Source: Prauserella rugosa
GTDB taxonomy: Bacteria; Actinomycetota; Actinomycetes; Mycobacteriales; Pseudonocardiaceae
Length of the DNA stretch: 64,000 nucleotides
NCBI RefSeq assembly: GCF_000719975.1
Contig: NZ_JOIJ01000004.1
Coordinates: 302,724-366,723, forward strand
Direction of reading: 5' to 3'
The notes under the pieces: model-generated
Told to the model about the DNA's origin: nothing
Database searches by the model: none
Seen by the model: the letters and a program-made list of their open reading frames with translations, nothing else
Program-made: the position numbers and the translations under genes
In this document: in pieces, positions 52,002 to 62,503 of the stretch
Numbering within the stretch: the first letter of the stretch is position 1
How the letters are laid out: each line of letters opens with the position of its first letter

Positions 52002-53192
52002 TCAGACCACCCGTGTGCCCGCGCGCCACACCGCCCACGTCAGCGGAACGCCCGGCCGGTAGGCGAGGTGGGTCGCCGACGGAGCGTCGAGCACGTGCAG
52101 GTCCGCGCGAGCGCCGGCCCGCACGACGCCGACCGCTCCGTCGCCGGTCTGCCCCGCCCGCGCGTCCGCGGGGTGTCTGCGCAGCGCCCGCGCGCCACCC
52201 GCCGTCGCCGCCCACACGGCCTCCCGCACCGTCATCCCCATCTGCAGCACCGCGATGGCCACGCAGAACGCCATCGACGTGGTGTAGGAGCTACCGGGAT
52301 TGGCGTTGCTCGCGAGGGCCACGGTCGCGCCCGCGTCGAGCAGTCTGCGCGCGGGTGCCGGTGGCTGCCGGGTGGACAGATCGCATGCGGGCAACAGCGT
52401 CGCCACGGTGTCGGAGCCGGCGAGCGCCTCGACGTCCTCGTCGCTGAGGTACGTGCAGTGATCGACGCTCGCGGCGCCGTTCCGCACCGCCACCTGGACG
52501 CCGGGCCCGTGGCCGAGTTGGTTTCCGTGGACACGCACGCCCAGCCCGCGGGCACGGGCGGCACGCACGATGCGTTCGGCCTGCGCCTCGCCGAACGCCC
52601 CGCGTTCGCAGAACACGTCGGCCCAGCCCGCGTGCGGGGCCACGGCCTCGAGCATGTCCCCGCACACGAGGTCCACATAGGATTCCTCGTCCGCCCCCGG
52701 CGGCACCAGGTGCGCTCCGAGGTAGGTGACCTCGTCGGCGTGCCGAGCCGCGATGCGCGCCGCGCGCACCTCGTCGGCGACGGTGAGCCCGTACCCGGTC
52801 TTCGTCTCGAGATACGTCGTGCCCTGCCGGACCGCCTCGCCGACGTGGCGCACCAGCGTCGTCTCGAGGTCGTCGTCGGTCGCCGCCCGCGTGGCCTCGA
52901 CCGTCGTGGCGATCCCGCCCGCCCGGTACGGCTCACCGGCCATGCGTGCCTCGAACTCGGCCGTGCGGTCGCCCGCGAACACCAGGTGCGTGTGGCTGTC
53001 GACCCAGCCGGGCAGCACGGCCCTGCCACCGACGTCGACGACGGAGTCCGCCGCGGGAGCCACGGGCGCGTGCCCGACCCACACGATCCGGTCGCCTTGG
53101 AGGACGACGACCGCATCCCGCACGAGGCCCAGCCCGGGATCGTTCGTGGTCAGCTCACCGATCCCGGTGATCGCCGTGGTTCGCCCGGTCAC
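52002..53192 (-). CDS. hutI: Imidazolonepropionase
   Basis: 396 aa from GTG at 53192, overlapping hutF's stop (GTGA). Amidohydrolase barrel: metal motif [13 protein letters not shown], substrate region [11 protein letters not shown], His ligands in GAHLVPP and [10 protein letters not shown], and [14 protein letters not shown]. It hydrolyses 4-imidazolone-5-propionate to N-formimidoyl-L-glutamate, step 3 of histidine breakdown. Last gene of the hut operon. Confidence 0.95.
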   Translation of the reverse strand: MTGRTTAITGIGELTTNDPGLGLVRDAVVVLQGDRIVWVGHAPVAPAADSVVDVGGRAVLPGWVDSHTHLVFAGDRTAEFEARMAGEPYRAGGIATTVEATRAATDDDLETTLVRHVGEAVRQGTTYLETKTGYGLTVADEVRAARIAARHADEVTYLGAHLVPPGADEESYVDLVCGDMLEAVAPHAGWADVFCERGAFGEAQAERIVRAARARGLGVRVHGNQLGHGPGVQVAVRNGAASVDHCTYLSDEDVEALAGSDTVATLLPACDLSTRQPPAPARRLLDAGATVALASNANPGSSYTTSMAFCVAIAVLQMGMTVREAVWAATAGGARALRRHPADARAGQTGDGAVGVVRAGARADLHVLDAPSATHLAYRPGVPLTWAVWRAGTRVV

Positions 53193-54547
53193 ATCAGCCT
53201 CCCACTGACGCCTCCCACCAACCGCCGGATCTCCGCGGCCAGTTCGGCGGCGGGCCGTTCGATCCGGGTGTGTACCCCGTCGCGCACGATCGGCCGCCCC
53301 GCGACGTGCACGTCGGTGATGTCGGCGGCGCTCGCCACCAGTGGCACGCCGCCCGGCGCTGCCCCTGCGGTGCGCACCGACTCCAGGTTCACCGTGACGA
53401 GGTCGGCCTGCGCGCCCGGTTCCAGACCGCCGACGTCCGGAAAGCCCAGCGCCGCGTGATCGGTGGCTGCGGTGAGCAGTTCGTCGACCGTGAAGCGGCC
53501 GCGGGCCTCGGCGGCAAGACGCTCGTTCAGTTCGAGCGCCCCGAGCTCGGCGAAGGCGTCGACGACCGCGTGACTGTCGCCGCCGAGACACAACCGCACC
53601 CCCGCGTCGGCGAGTCGCCGCGCCGGTCCGATCCCGTCGCCGAGGTCGCGTTCGGTCGTCGGGCAGAAACAGACTCGCACCCGCGCGGACCCCAGTGTCG
53701 ACATGTCGTTCTCGGTGAGGTGCGTGGCATGCACCGCGACGGTGTTCACCCCGAGGAATCCCGTGCGGTGCAACAGCTCCGTGGGTGTCTGGCCGTGGAC
53801 GCGCAGGCATTCCTCGTTCTCCCCACGCTGTTCCGACAGGTGCACGTGCAACGGTGCGGTGGGTTCCGGGCGTCCTCCCGCCACGGGCCGCGCCTGCCTG
53901 GACCATTCCGCCACTGTGGACAGTGCCTCGGGTGGCACCGCGCGTACCGAGTGGGCGGCCGCACCGACACGGACATCGGGCCGCTCCGGCCGGAATGCGT
54001 CCACCCGTTCGGCCCACGACTGCGCGTCACCGTCACCGAACCGCAGCTGCACCCCCTCGAGCGGCCTGCCGGGCCCACCCGTCAGGTAACAGGTGTCGAG
54101 CAGGCAGATCCGGATGCCCGCCTCCTGCGCAGCCGCCACGAGCGCCGCGCTCATCGCGTTCGGATCGGAATATCGAGTGCCACCGGGCCCGTGGTGCAGA
54201 TAGTGGAACTCGCCGACGCTCGTGTACCCCGCGAGCGCCATCTCGGCGTACACCGCGCGGGCGAGCCGGTGGTAGGTGTCGGGGTCGAGTCGGTCCGCGA
54301 GGTGGTACATCGTCGCGCGCCAGGTCCAGAACGTGCCGCGCTCTCCGTGGGTGCGTCCGCGCAGGGCGCGGTGGAAGGCGTGCGAATGGACGTTGGCCAT
54401 ACCGGGCACGGTCAGGCCCGCCAACACCGTGCCGCGCGGCGGGCCGCCCCGGTCGACCGCGGTGATGATCCCGCCGGAGACCGCGATGCGCACGCCTTCC
54501 GCCACCCCTCCGGGCAGCCAGGCGTACTCGCACCAGTACTCGGTCAC
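53189..54547 (-). CDS. hutF: Formimidoylglutamate deiminase
   Basis: 452 aa from GTG at 54547, which overlaps the M20 gene stop; GTG at 54553 is nearly as good. Amidohydrolase-superfamily motifs: [55 protein letters not shown]. HutF converts N-formimidoyl-L-glutamate to N-formyl-L-glutamate and ammonia. Its presence means the pathway runs through N-formylglutamate, which then needs a deformylase. Confidence 0.94.
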   Translation of the reverse strand: MTEYWCEYAWLPGGVAEGVRIAVSGGIITAVDRGGPPRGTVLAGLTVPGMANVHSHAFHRALRGRTHGERGTFWTWRATMYHLADRLDPDTYHRLARAVYAEMALAGYTSVGEFHYLHHGPGGTRYSDPNAMSAALVAAAQEAGIRICLLDTCYLTGGPGRPLEGVQLRFGDGDAQSWAERVDAFRPERPDVRVGAAAHSVRAVPPEALSTVAEWSRQARPVAGGRPEPTAPLHVHLSEQRGENEECLRVHGQTPTELLHRTGFLGVNTVAVHATHLTENDMSTLGSARVRVCFCPTTERDLGDGIGPARRLADAGVRLCLGGDSHAVVDAFAELGALELNERLAAEARGRFTVDELLTAATDHAALGFPDVGGLEPGAQADLVTVNLESVRTAGAAPGGVPLVASAADITDVHVAGRPIVRDGVHTRIERPAAELAAEIRRLVGGVSGRLM

Positions 54548-55749
54548 CGGCACAGTCCCTCCAGGACGGTCGCGAGCGCCTCGGCGCCGGCGTCCACATC
54601 GGAGTCCTCGGCGAACTCCTCAGGGGCGTGGCTGACACCCGTCGGGTTGCGTACGTAGAGCATCGCGGCGGGCACGTGCGCGGCCAGCACCGCGGCGTCG
54701 TGCCCGGCCCCGGTCGGCAGCGCCGGTACACCTCCGGCCAGCGCCGACACCTCGTCGCGGAGCGCGGAGTCGAACACGACCTCCCCGGTCCAGGACTCCT
54801 CACGCACGGCCAGGCCACAGCCTTCCTCCTCCGCTGCAGCCCGGGCGGCGGCCTCGACGTCGGCCACCATCGACCTCGCCGCAGGGCCGCGGACATCGAG
54901 CCACACGTCAACGGCGGAGGCGATCACGTTGGTGCCGCCGGGCGTGGGCGTCAGCCTGCCGACCGTCGCACGCGTACCCGCGTGAGCGCGCGCGATGCGC
55001 CGGACCGACGTGACGGTCTCGGCGGCAGGCAGCATGGGGTCCCGGCGATCGTCCATCGGTGTCGCACCGGCGTGGTTTCCCTGGCCGGTGAACGTCAACC
55101 GCCACCTGCCGTGCGCGACGACCGTGCTGCCCACCGCGACCGCGGAACCGAGGTCGATCAGCCCACGCCCCTGCTCGACGTGCAGCTCCACGAAGCGTCC
55201 GATGCGCCCGAGCCTGTCCGGGTCGGCCCCGAGCCGGCTCGGGTCGAGCCCGCCCGCCTGCGCGGCCTCGGCGAACGTGACGCCGTCGGCATCGCGCAGT
55301 CCCGCCGCCGTAGCGGGGTCGAGTGAGCCGGTGAGGAGGCGCGAGCCCAGACACGGGATCCCGAACCGGCCACCCTCCTCCTCGGCGAACACGGTCACGG
55401 CCAGCGGTACCGACGGCGACGTCCCGCGGGCGCGCATGAGGTCCACGGCCGACAGTGCACTCACGACCCCGAGCGGTCCGTCGAACGCTCCTCCTCCGGG
55501 AACGGAGTCGAGGTGGCTTCCGGTGACGACCGCGCCGGGGCCCGGCTCGCCCCACCACGCCCACAGGTTCCCGTTGCCGTCCCGCTCTACGTCCAGTCCC
55601 CTGCGGCCTGCCTGCTCGACGAACCAGTCCCGCAACTCCTGCTCGGCAGGGTCGAACACGTGGCGGGAGTAGCCGCCCCGCGTGCGGTCCCTGCCGACGT
55701 CCGCGAGCTCGCCGAGCAGGCCGGACGCGGTCACGCCCTCGGCGGTCAC
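54544..55749 (-). CDS. M20-family amidohydrolase (allantoate/N-carbamoyl-amino-acid hydrolase-like)
   Basis: 401 aa from GTG at 55749 (GTGA overlap with hutU). Peptidase M20 / AllC-type: metal and catalytic motifs [60 protein letters not shown] in the dimerisation domain, TGAGHDA, and VSHAPEE. Family members hydrolyse N-carbamoyl or allantoate groups. Here it lies between hutU and hutF in an operon that lacks hutG, so I infer it removes formate from N-formyl-L-glutamate. That substrate is not proven. Confidence 0.9.
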   Translation of the reverse strand: MTAEGVTASGLLGELADVGRDRTRGGYSRHVFDPAEQELRDWFVEQAGRRGLDVERDGNGNLWAWWGEPGPGAVVTGSHLDSVPGGGAFDGPLGVVSALSAVDLMRARGTSPSVPLAVTVFAEEEGGRFGIPCLGSRLLTGSLDPATAAGLRDADGVTFAEAAQAGGLDPSRLGADPDRLGRIGRFVELHVEQGRGLIDLGSAVAVGSTVVAHGRWRLTFTGQGNHAGATPMDDRRDPMLPAAETVTSVRRIARAHAGTRATVGRLTPTPGGTNVIASAVDVWLDVRGPAARSMVADVEAAARAAAEEEGCGLAVREESWTGEVVFDSALRDEVSALAGGVPALPTGAGHDAAVLAAHVPAAMLYVRNPTGVSHAPEEFAEDSDVDAGAEALATVLEGLCR

Positions 55750-57371
55750 GGCAGCATCGGCACGGTCAGGCCGCCCCGGACGGCGGCGTCGACGGCCTTG
55801 TCGTAACCGGCGTCGACGTGCCGCAGCACCCCGGTCGCCGGATCGTTGCTGAGCACCCGTTCGAGTTTGCGTGCCGCGAGCTCGGTGCCGTCGGCGACGC
55901 TCACCTGGCCGGCGTGGATCGATCGGCCCATCCCGACCCCACCCCCGTGGTGGATGGACACCCAGCTGGCTCCCGACGCGGTGTTCACGAGTGCGTTCAG
56001 CAGGGGCCAGTCGGCGATCGCGTCCGATCCGTCCATCATGGACTCGGTCTCGCGGTACGGCGAGGCCACACTTCCGGCGTCCAGGTGGTCGCGGCCGATC
56101 ACGACGGGCGCCTTCAGTTCGCCTGCCGCGACCATGTCGTTGAACCGCAGCCCCGCCAGATGCCGCTCGCCGTGGCCCAGCCAGCAGATTCGTGCGGGCA
56201 GCCCCTGGAACGCGACGCGCTCGCCCGCCATGCGAATCCACCGCGCCAGCGAGGTGTTCTCCGGGAACAGCTCCAGCACGGCGCGGTCGGTGGCCGCGAT
56301 GTCGGCCGGGTCGCCGGACAGCGCCGCCCACCGGAACGGGCCCTTGCCCTCGCAGAACAGCGGGCGGATGTAGGCGGGGACGAACCCGGGGAAGTCGAAG
56401 GCGCGCTCGTAGCCGGCGAGTTGGGCTTCCCCGCGCAGGGAGTTGCCGTAGTCGAACACCTCGGCCCCGCGGTCGAGGAATCCGACCATGGCCGCGACGT
56501 GCTCGGCCATCGACTCTCGGGAGCGGTCGGTGAACTCGTCGGGCTTCGCGGCGGCGTAGTCGTGCCAGTCGGCCACGTCGACGCCCGAAGGCAGGTAGGC
56601 CAGCGGGTCGTGGGCGGAGGTCTGGTCGGTGACGATGTCGACGTCGACGTCCCTGCGCAGCACCTCGGGCAGGACGTCGGCGGCGTTGCCGATCACGCCG
56701 ACGGACAGGGCTCTGCGGTCGGCCTTCGCGGCCGTGACCCGCCGCAGCGCGTCGTCGAGGTCGTCGGCCAGCTCGTCGAGGTATCCCCCGTCGAGCCGTC
56801 TGCGGGCGCGTTGCGGGTCGCATTCGATGCACAGCGCCACGCCGTCGTTCATCGTCACGGCAAGCGGTTGCGCCCCGCCCATGCCGCCGAGACCCGCCGT
56901 CACGGTGAGCGTTCCTGCAAGGGTGCCGCCGAACCGTTTCTCCGCGACCGCGGCGAACGTCTCGTACGTGCCCTGCAGAATGCCCTGCGTTCCGATGTAG
57001 ATCCACGATCCGGCCGTCATCTGGCCGTACATCGTCAGGCCCATCGCCTCGAGCCTGCGGAACTCGGGCCACGTGGCCCAGTCACCGACGAGGTTCGAGT
57101 TGGCGATGAGCACTCTCGGCGCCCACTCGTGGGTGCGGAGCACGCCCACCGGTTTGCCCGACTGCACCAGCAGCGTCTCGTCGGCCTCCACCGTGGCGAG
57201 CGTCGAGACGAGGGCGGCGTAGCTGGCGTGGTCGCGCGCCGCCTTGCCCGTTCCACCGTAGACGACGAGATCCTCGGGACGTTCGGCCACGGCGGGGTCG
57301 AGGTTGTTGCGCAACATCCGCAACGCCGCCTCGGTCTGCCAGTTCCGTGCGGTCGGGCTCGCAGGGGTCAT
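55746..57371 (-). CDS. hutU: Urocanate hydratase
   Basis: 541 aa, ATG overlapping the hutH stop (ATGA). Highly conserved urocanase: [56 protein letters not shown] motif (as [10 protein letters not shown]), [30 protein letters not shown]+ is the tightly bound cofactor in the family. It converts urocanate to 4-imidazolone-5-propionate. Length is typical. Confidence 0.96.
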   Translation of the reverse strand: MTPASPTARNWQTEAALRMLRNNLDPAVAERPEDLVVYGGTGKAARDHASYAALVSTLATVEADETLLVQSGKPVGVLRTHEWAPRVLIANSNLVGDWATWPEFRRLEAMGLTMYGQMTAGSWIYIGTQGILQGTYETFAAVAEKRFGGTLAGTLTVTAGLGGMGGAQPLAVTMNDGVALCIECDPQRARRRLDGGYLDELADDLDDALRRVTAAKADRRALSVGVIGNAADVLPEVLRRDVDVDIVTDQTSAHDPLAYLPSGVDVADWHDYAAAKPDEFTDRSRESMAEHVAAMVGFLDRGAEVFDYGNSLRGEAQLAGYERAFDFPGFVPAYIRPLFCEGKGPFRWAALSGDPADIAATDRAVLELFPENTSLARWIRMAGERVAFQGLPARICWLGHGERHLAGLRFNDMVAAGELKAPVVIGRDHLDAGSVASPYRETESMMDGSDAIADWPLLNALVNTASGASWVSIHHGGGVGMGRSIHAGQVSVADGTELAARKLERVLSNDPATGVLRHVDAGYDKAVDAAVRGGLTVPMLP

Positions 57372-58894
57372 GATTCCTCCACGGCGGTCAGCACGGCTCC
57401 GGATGCGATCAGCTCCTCGACGGCGGCGATCTCGGGCGCGAGATGCCGGTCGGGACCGGGCCCCGCGACGCGCGTGCGCACCAGGTCGCGCACCGCCGCG
57501 GTCACGGGCGCCGGACGCAACGGGGCACGCAGGTCCAGCGCCCGCGCTGCGGTGAGCAGTTCGATCGCCAGCACGGTGCGCAGGCCGTCGACCCCGCGGC
57601 GCAGCTTGCGCGCGGCCGACCAGCCCATCGACACGTGGTCCTCCTGCATCGCACTGCTGGGGATGGAGTCCACAGAGGACGGCGCGGCGAGCCGTTTCAG
57701 CTCGCTGACCACGCCGGCCTGCGTGTACTGGGCGATCATGTGCCCCGAGTCGACACCGGGGTCGTCGGCGAGGAACGCGGGCAATCCGTGCGATCGGGCG
57801 ACGTCGAGCATGCGGTCGGTCCGCCGTTCGGCGATCGAGGCCACGTCGGCCACCGGGATCGCCAGGAAGTCCAGCACGTAGCCCACCGGGGCGCCGTGGA
57901 AGTTGCCGTTCGACTCGACCCGCCCGTCAGCCAGCACGACGGGGTTGTCCACGGCGGACACCAACTCACGGCCCGCGACGAGCTCGGCGTGCGCGAGGGT
58001 GTCCCGCGCGGCGCCGTGCACCTGCGGCGAGCAACGCAGCGAGTAGGCGTCCTGCACGCGTGTGCAGTCCGGACCGCGGTGGCTGGCGACGATCTCGGAG
58101 CCGGCCAGCGCCTCGCGTATGCGGCGTGCGGATTCGGCCTGCCCGGGGTGCGGGCGCAGGGCCTGCAGGTCCTCGGCGAAAACACGGTCGGTTCCCAGCT
58201 GCGCCTCGACACTCATCGCGGCGGTCAGGTCGGCGACGTCGAGGAGCCCGCGGAGGTCGTGGATCGCCATCGCGAGCATGCCGAGCATCCCGTCGGTGCC
58301 GTTGGTGAGCGCCAGTCCCTCCTTCTCCGCGAGCGTGAGCGGCGTGAGGCCGGCCTCGCGCAGCGCTTCGCCCGCGGGCCGCACGGCACCGTCGCGCACG
58401 GTGACCTCACCCTCGCCCATGAGGGCCAGCGCGACGGCGGCCAGCGGGGCCAGGTCGCCCGAGCAGCCCAGCGACCCGTACTCCGGCACGACCGGGGTGA
58501 TGCCGGCGTTGAGCATCGCGGCGAGCGCGTCGGCCGTCTCGGGACGGACACCGGTGTGCCCGGTGGCGAGGGTGCGCAGGCGCAGCACCATGAGCGCGCG
58601 CACCACCTCGGTCTCGACGGCGGGTCCTGCTCCCGCCGCGTGTGACCGGATCAGCGAACGCTGCAGGTCCGCCCGGCGTTCCCGCGGGATGCTGCGCACG
58701 GCCAGGGCACCGAATCCGGTCGACACCCCGTAGGCAGGGCTCGGCGCGTCGGCGAGCGCCTCGACGTGCCCGCGCGCGCTCACCACGTTCTTCCTGGCCA
58801 CGGCGTCGATCGCCACGGGCGCGCCGCCCCTGGCGACGGCGACGACGTCCTCGAGGCTCAGCGGCGCGGCCCCGATCACCACCTCGTTCGGCAT
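57368..58894 (-). CDS. hutH: Histidine ammonia-lyase
   Basis: 508 aa from ATG at 58894 (GTG 21 nt upstream is possible). Aromatic amino acid lyase with the MIO prosthetic-group triad read as C144-S145-G146 ([13 protein letters not shown]). Most family members have Ala-Ser-Gly; Cys-Ser-Gly is known in actinomycete enzymes. Also [16 protein letters not shown] and [11 protein letters not shown]. It deaminates histidine to urocanate. First gene of the five-gene hut operon, divergent from an IclR regulator. Confidence 0.95.
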   Translation of the reverse strand: MPNEVVIGAAPLSLEDVVAVARGGAPVAIDAVARKNVVSARGHVEALADAPSPAYGVSTGFGALAVRSIPRERRADLQRSLIRSHAAGAGPAVETEVVRALMVLRLRTLATGHTGVRPETADALAAMLNAGITPVVPEYGSLGCSGDLAPLAAVALALMGEGEVTVRDGAVRPAGEALREAGLTPLTLAEKEGLALTNGTDGMLGMLAMAIHDLRGLLDVADLTAAMSVEAQLGTDRVFAEDLQALRPHPGQAESARRIREALAGSEIVASHRGPDCTRVQDAYSLRCSPQVHGAARDTLAHAELVAGRELVSAVDNPVVLADGRVESNGNFHGAPVGYVLDFLAIPVADVASIAERRTDRMLDVARSHGLPAFLADDPGVDSGHMIAQYTQAGVVSELKRLAAPSSVDSIPSSAMQEDHVSMGWSAARKLRRGVDGLRTVLAIELLTAARALDLRAPLRPAPVTAAVRDLVRTRVAGPGPDRHLAPEIAAVEELIASGAVLTAVEES

Positions 58895-58949
58895 GCCCCC
58901 ATTGCACCGCTCCACGGCGACCGCATCAGCGCCGCAGCTACGATTTCCG

Positions 58950-58963
58950 TCTGGGATCCCAGA
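58950..58963. promoter_or_regulatory. Palindrome, probable IclR-regulator operator
   Basis: TCTGGGATCCCAGA, a perfect 14-bp palindrome in the 83-nt spacer between hutH and the IclR gene, 14 nt before the regulator start. IclR-family sites are palindromes of this size. Likely controls both directions. Confidence 0.6.
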
Positions 58964-58977
58964 CAGGAGCAGCCGCG

Positions 58978-59808
58978 ATGCAGGACCACTCCCCCGCCGC
59001 GGGTACCGTGCCCGCGCTGCGCCGCGGGCTCGCCCTGCTCACCGCCCTCGCGAGCCATGCGGGCCCGGTGTCGGCGGCGACCCTGGCCCGGCAGCTGGAG
59101 CTGCCCCGCTCGACGACGTATCACCTGCTCGCCGAGTTGCAGGCCGCCGGGTTCGTCGTGCACCTGCCGGCCGAGCGGCGCTACGGCCTCGGGATCGCGT
59201 CGTTCGAGCTGGGTTCGGCGTACCTGCGGCGCGATCCGCTCGAACGGCTGGCCGGGCCGATCCTGCGCAGGCTCGTCGACGACACCGGCCACACCGCCCA
59301 CCTGGGCGTGCTGCACGGCAACGAGCTGCTGTACCTGATCAAGGAACGGCCCGCCCAGCCGCAGACGGTCGTCACCGACGTCGGCGTCCGCCTGCCAGCT
59401 CACCTCACGGCCTCGGGAAGGGCGATGCTGGCGCATCTGCCGAAAGCGCAGGTGCGCGCGTTGTTCCCGGCCGCGTCGGCCTTCGTGCACCGCACCACGC
59501 GGGGGCCGGCGGGGCTGGCCCAGCTGCGGGCGACCCTCGCCGAGCACCGCAGACTCGGCTGGGCGGTCGAGGACGGGCACATCACCGCCGACTTCGCCTC
59601 CGTGGCCTACCCCGCTTTCGACCACGGCGGACGTCCGATGGCGGCGATCAGCCTCACCTTCCGCCACCGATGCGGCGACAGCGGCGACCCCACCGACGAT
59701 GACGGGCCGGGAGACGGCTGCGGTGCGACGTGGCCCCAGCTGGCCGCCCGTGTCCGCCGCGCCGCCGACGAACTCACGAGCCGCATCGGCGGACGAGCGC
59801 TTCCGTAG
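58978..59808 (+). CDS. IclR-family transcriptional regulator of the hut operon
   Basis: 276 aa from ATG at 58978 (AGGAG 8 nt upstream). The N-terminal winged helix-turn-helix is PVSAATLARQLELPRSTTYH then LLAELQAAGFVVH. The C-terminal IclR effector domain (~85-270) has LTASGRAMLAHLPKAQVRAL and MAAISLTFR. It carries an Asp/Gly-rich insert near 235-250. Divergent from hutH with a palindrome between them, so it is the presumed histidine- or urocanate-responsive regulator. Confidence 0.92.
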   Translation: MQDHSPAAGTVPALRRGLALLTALASHAGPVSAATLARQLELPRSTTYHLLAELQAAGFVVHLPAERRYGLGIASFELGSAYLRRDPLERLAGPILRRLVDDTGHTAHLGVLHGNELLYLIKERPAQPQTVVTDVGVRLPAHLTASGRAMLAHLPKAQVRALFPAASAFVHRTTRGPAGLAQLRATLAEHRRLGWAVEDGHITADFASVAYPAFDHGGRPMAAISLTFRHRCGDSGDPTDDDGPGDGCGATWPQLAARVRRAADELTSRIGGRALP

Positions 59809-59854
59809 CGCGGATTCGAGACCTTCCCGGACCGCCGGCCGGAGACGTGATCGG

Positions 59855-60715
59855 TCAGGCGCCGACCTTCTCGGGGAGCAGCTCCGCGGAGCCGGTGTCC
59901 TGCACCGGGCGCTTGCGCGGAGCACCGGTGCGGTGATGCGTGGCGTACAGCGTCAATCCGACGAAGGTGAGCCCGCCGACGAGGTTTCCCAGCACGGTGG
60001 GGATCTCGTTCCACACCAGGTAGTCGCCGACGTTGAAGTCGCCGCCCATCATCAGCCCGGTCGGGAACAGGAACATGTTGACGACCGAGTGCTCGAAGCC
60101 CATGTAGAAGAACAGCAGGATCGGCATCCACATCGTGATGACCTTGCCGGACACCGACGTCGACATCATCGCGGCGACGGCCCCGGTGGACACCATCCAG
60201 TTGCACAGCACGCCGCGCACGAACAACGTGAGCATGCCCGCCGCGCCGTGTTCGGCGTAGCCGACGGTCCGGCCTTCACCGATGCTGCCGAGCTGGACGC
60301 CGACGTCGGACGGGGCGGTGCTGAATCCGTAGGTGAGGATGATGGCCATCATCAGCGCGACCGTCAGCGCGCCCGCGAAGTTGCCGGCGAACACCAGTCC
60401 CCAGTTGCGCAGCAACGCCTTGAGGTCGACGCCGGGTCGTTTGTCGAGCCACGCCAGCGGAACCAGCGTGAACACGCCGGTGAGCAGATCGAAGCCCATC
60501 AGGTACAGCAGGCAGAAGCCGACGGGGAACAGCAACGCGCCGACGAGTGCGTTCCCGGTCTCGACGGTGATCGTCACGGCGAACGCTGCGGCCAGCGCGA
60601 GGATCGCTCCGGCCATGTAGGCGCGGATCAGGGTGTCCCGTGTGGACATGGCGGCCTTGGCTTCGCCTGCGTCGACCATCGCGGCCACGAACTCGCGGGG
60701 TTTCACATAGGACAC
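59855..60715 (-). CDS. Formate/nitrite transporter (FNT) family channel
   Basis: 286 aa from GTG at 60715 (GGAGTG upstream). Six membrane segments with FNT signs: KPREFVAAMVDAGEAKAAMS, VFAGNFAGALTVALMMA, FVRGVLCNWMVSTGAVAAMM, FFYMGFEHSVVNMFLFPTGL (the conserved FEHSVANM-type motif with the central His). It conducts formate, nitrite or similar small anions. Position beside the hut operon is suggestive because N-formylglutamate breakdown releases formate, but it is a separate unit. Confidence 0.93.
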   Translation of the reverse strand: MSYVKPREFVAAMVDAGEAKAAMSTRDTLIRAYMAGAILALAAAFAVTITVETGNALVGALLFPVGFCLLYLMGFDLLTGVFTLVPLAWLDKRPGVDLKALLRNWGLVFAGNFAGALTVALMMAIILTYGFSTAPSDVGVQLGSIGEGRTVGYAEHGAAGMLTLFVRGVLCNWMVSTGAVAAMMSTSVSGKVITMWMPILLFFYMGFEHSVVNMFLFPTGLMMGGDFNVGDYLVWNEIPTVLGNLVGGLTFVGLTLYATHHRTGAPRKRPVQDTGSAELLPEKVGA

Positions 60716-61121
60716 GGCGGCACTCCTCACCGACACACTTCGGGGCGTCGTCTCGAGCGTGCAGTGTCGCCATCCGACATGTCCGTGCTGTGTCACCTCG
60801 TGAACATCACGTCACAGGCGGCGCACGGCCACTCCTGCGTCCCGTGCGGCCGAGCCTGCCTCCCCGTGCGGCGGGCTCGGGCGACTGCGGGGGCGGCCAC
60901 TCGGGCATTTCACGCATACGGTCATGACGTGCGGATCTGTCCCGGAGGCGCCGAATTCCGGTACGCTCATGGCACCGCGTTTCACCGTTGTCGGGTCCGG
61001 CTATTCCCGGATCGGGCCGGCGAAGCGCAACCACGTTCGGTATTCCACCAGGAAGGACAATGGACGACAGTTGTAGTACCGGCACCCGGACCATGCCCGA
61101 GCCGACCGGAAGGTGGCTCAC
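60716..61121. other. Intergenic region between divergent genes
   Basis: 406 nt with no convincing gene. It should contain promoters for the FNT channel (leftward) and the CNNM genes (rightward). A small GTGA-ACA-TCAC inverted repeat at 60801-60811, within a TGTCAC/GTCACA context, might bind a CRP/FNR-type regulator. This is weak evidence. Confidence 0.4.
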
Positions 61122-62503
61122 ATGATCTGGGCCCTCAGTCTTCTGCTCGGAATCGTTGTCATCCTGGCGGTGATCGCCGCCAACGGTTATTTCGTGGCGC
61201 AAGAGTTCGCCTACATGGCCGTCGACCGCTCGCGGCTCGCGCCGAAGCTGGTGATCGCTCCGCGAAGCGTGCACTGGCCATCACCCGCCGTACCTCGTTC
61301 ATGCTGTCGGGCGCCCAGCTCGGCATCACCGTGACCGGCCTGCTCGTCGGTTACGTCGCGGAACCGCTGGTCGGCCGCGCCCTCGGCACGGCGCTGGGCG
61401 GGGTCGGCGTGCCCACGGCGGTGGGCATCACGGTCGGCACGGTGTTGACGCTCGTGCTGTCGACGCTGGTGCAGATGCTCATCGGCGAGTTGTTCCCGAA
61501 GAATCTCGCCATTGCGGCTCCGGAACGGATCGCGCTGCTGTTGGCGGCGTCGACGACCCTGTATCTGAAGCTGTTCGGCTGGTTGATCTGGATTTTCGAC
61601 GCGGCGTCGAACGCGTTGTTGCGGGTGTTGCGGATCGAGCCCGTGCACGACGTCGAGCATTCGGCGACGGCGCGCGACCTGGAGCACATCGTGGCGGATT
61701 CGCGCGCCAGTGGGGATCTGCCGGCGGATCTGTCGGTGTTGCTGGACCGGGTGCTCGATTTCCCCGACCAGGACGTGGAGCACGCGATGATCCCGCGTTC
61801 GCGGGTCGACGTGGTGACCGCGGACGAGCCGGTGGCCAGGGTCCGCGAGTACATGGCGGCGGGCCACACGCGTTATCCGGTGGTCGACGACGCCGACGAC
61901 GTGGTGGGTGTCGTGCACTTGACGGATGTGCTGGCTCGGCAGTCGGACGATCCGGCGCCGGTGTCGGACGCGGTCCGCAAGCCGCTGTTGCTGCCGACGA
62001 CGATGGTGCTGCCGGAGGCGTATCGACTGTTGACGACCACGCACAACGAGTTGGCGTGTGTCGTCGACGAGTACGGCGGGTTCGCGGGCATTCTCACCAT
62101 CGAGGATCTGGCCGAGGAGCTCGTCGGCGAGTTGCAGGACGAGCACGACCAGGGCGAGCCGCCTCCGGTGACGCCGCAGGACGACGGCACCTGGGTGGTG
62201 GCCGGTGACCTGCATGTCGACGAGGTGGAGCGCGCCGTCGGCCACGACCTTCCCGACCTGGACGTGGAGACCGTCGCCGGCTTGGCCATTTCCGCGCACG
62301 GTTCGCTGCCCGAGCCTGGGACGACCGTGACGGTCGAGTTGCCGCGTACGCCGTCGGAGTTGGTGTTGGACGAGCCTCCGCAGCCGCCCGAGTTGCACAT
62401 CGAGGTGTTGGAGGTCGACCGGCATGTGCCGTCGCGGCTTCGGTTGCGGCTCCGCACGGGTTCGGATCGGGTCGACGCGACCGGACGGGAGGAGAGCCGA
62501 TGA
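61122..62503 (+). pseudogene. CNNM/CBS-domain transporter (HlyC/CorC family), broken by a frameshift
   Basis: The first frame from ATG 61122 (GGAAGGTGG upstream) gives MIWALSLLLGIVVILAVIAA, NGYFVAQEFAYMAVDRSRLA and then loses sense. Another frame picks up at ~61245 with EAGDRSAKRALAITRRTSFM, the CNNM membrane domain, two CBS modules (AMIPRSRVDVVTADEP, YGGFAGILTIEDLAEELVGE) and a CorC_HlyC C-terminus. One inserted G at GCG|CCG near 61248 rejoins the frames into ~460 aa. Cation-efflux-like family. Its stop overlaps the next broken gene (ATGA). Confidence 0.8.

Noticed and set aside
57368..58894. Cys-Ser-Gly instead of Ala-Ser-Gly in the HutH active site as a possible defect
   Set aside because: The Cys variant is known in actinomycete histidine ammonia-lyases and the serine and glycine are kept, so the MIO group can still form.
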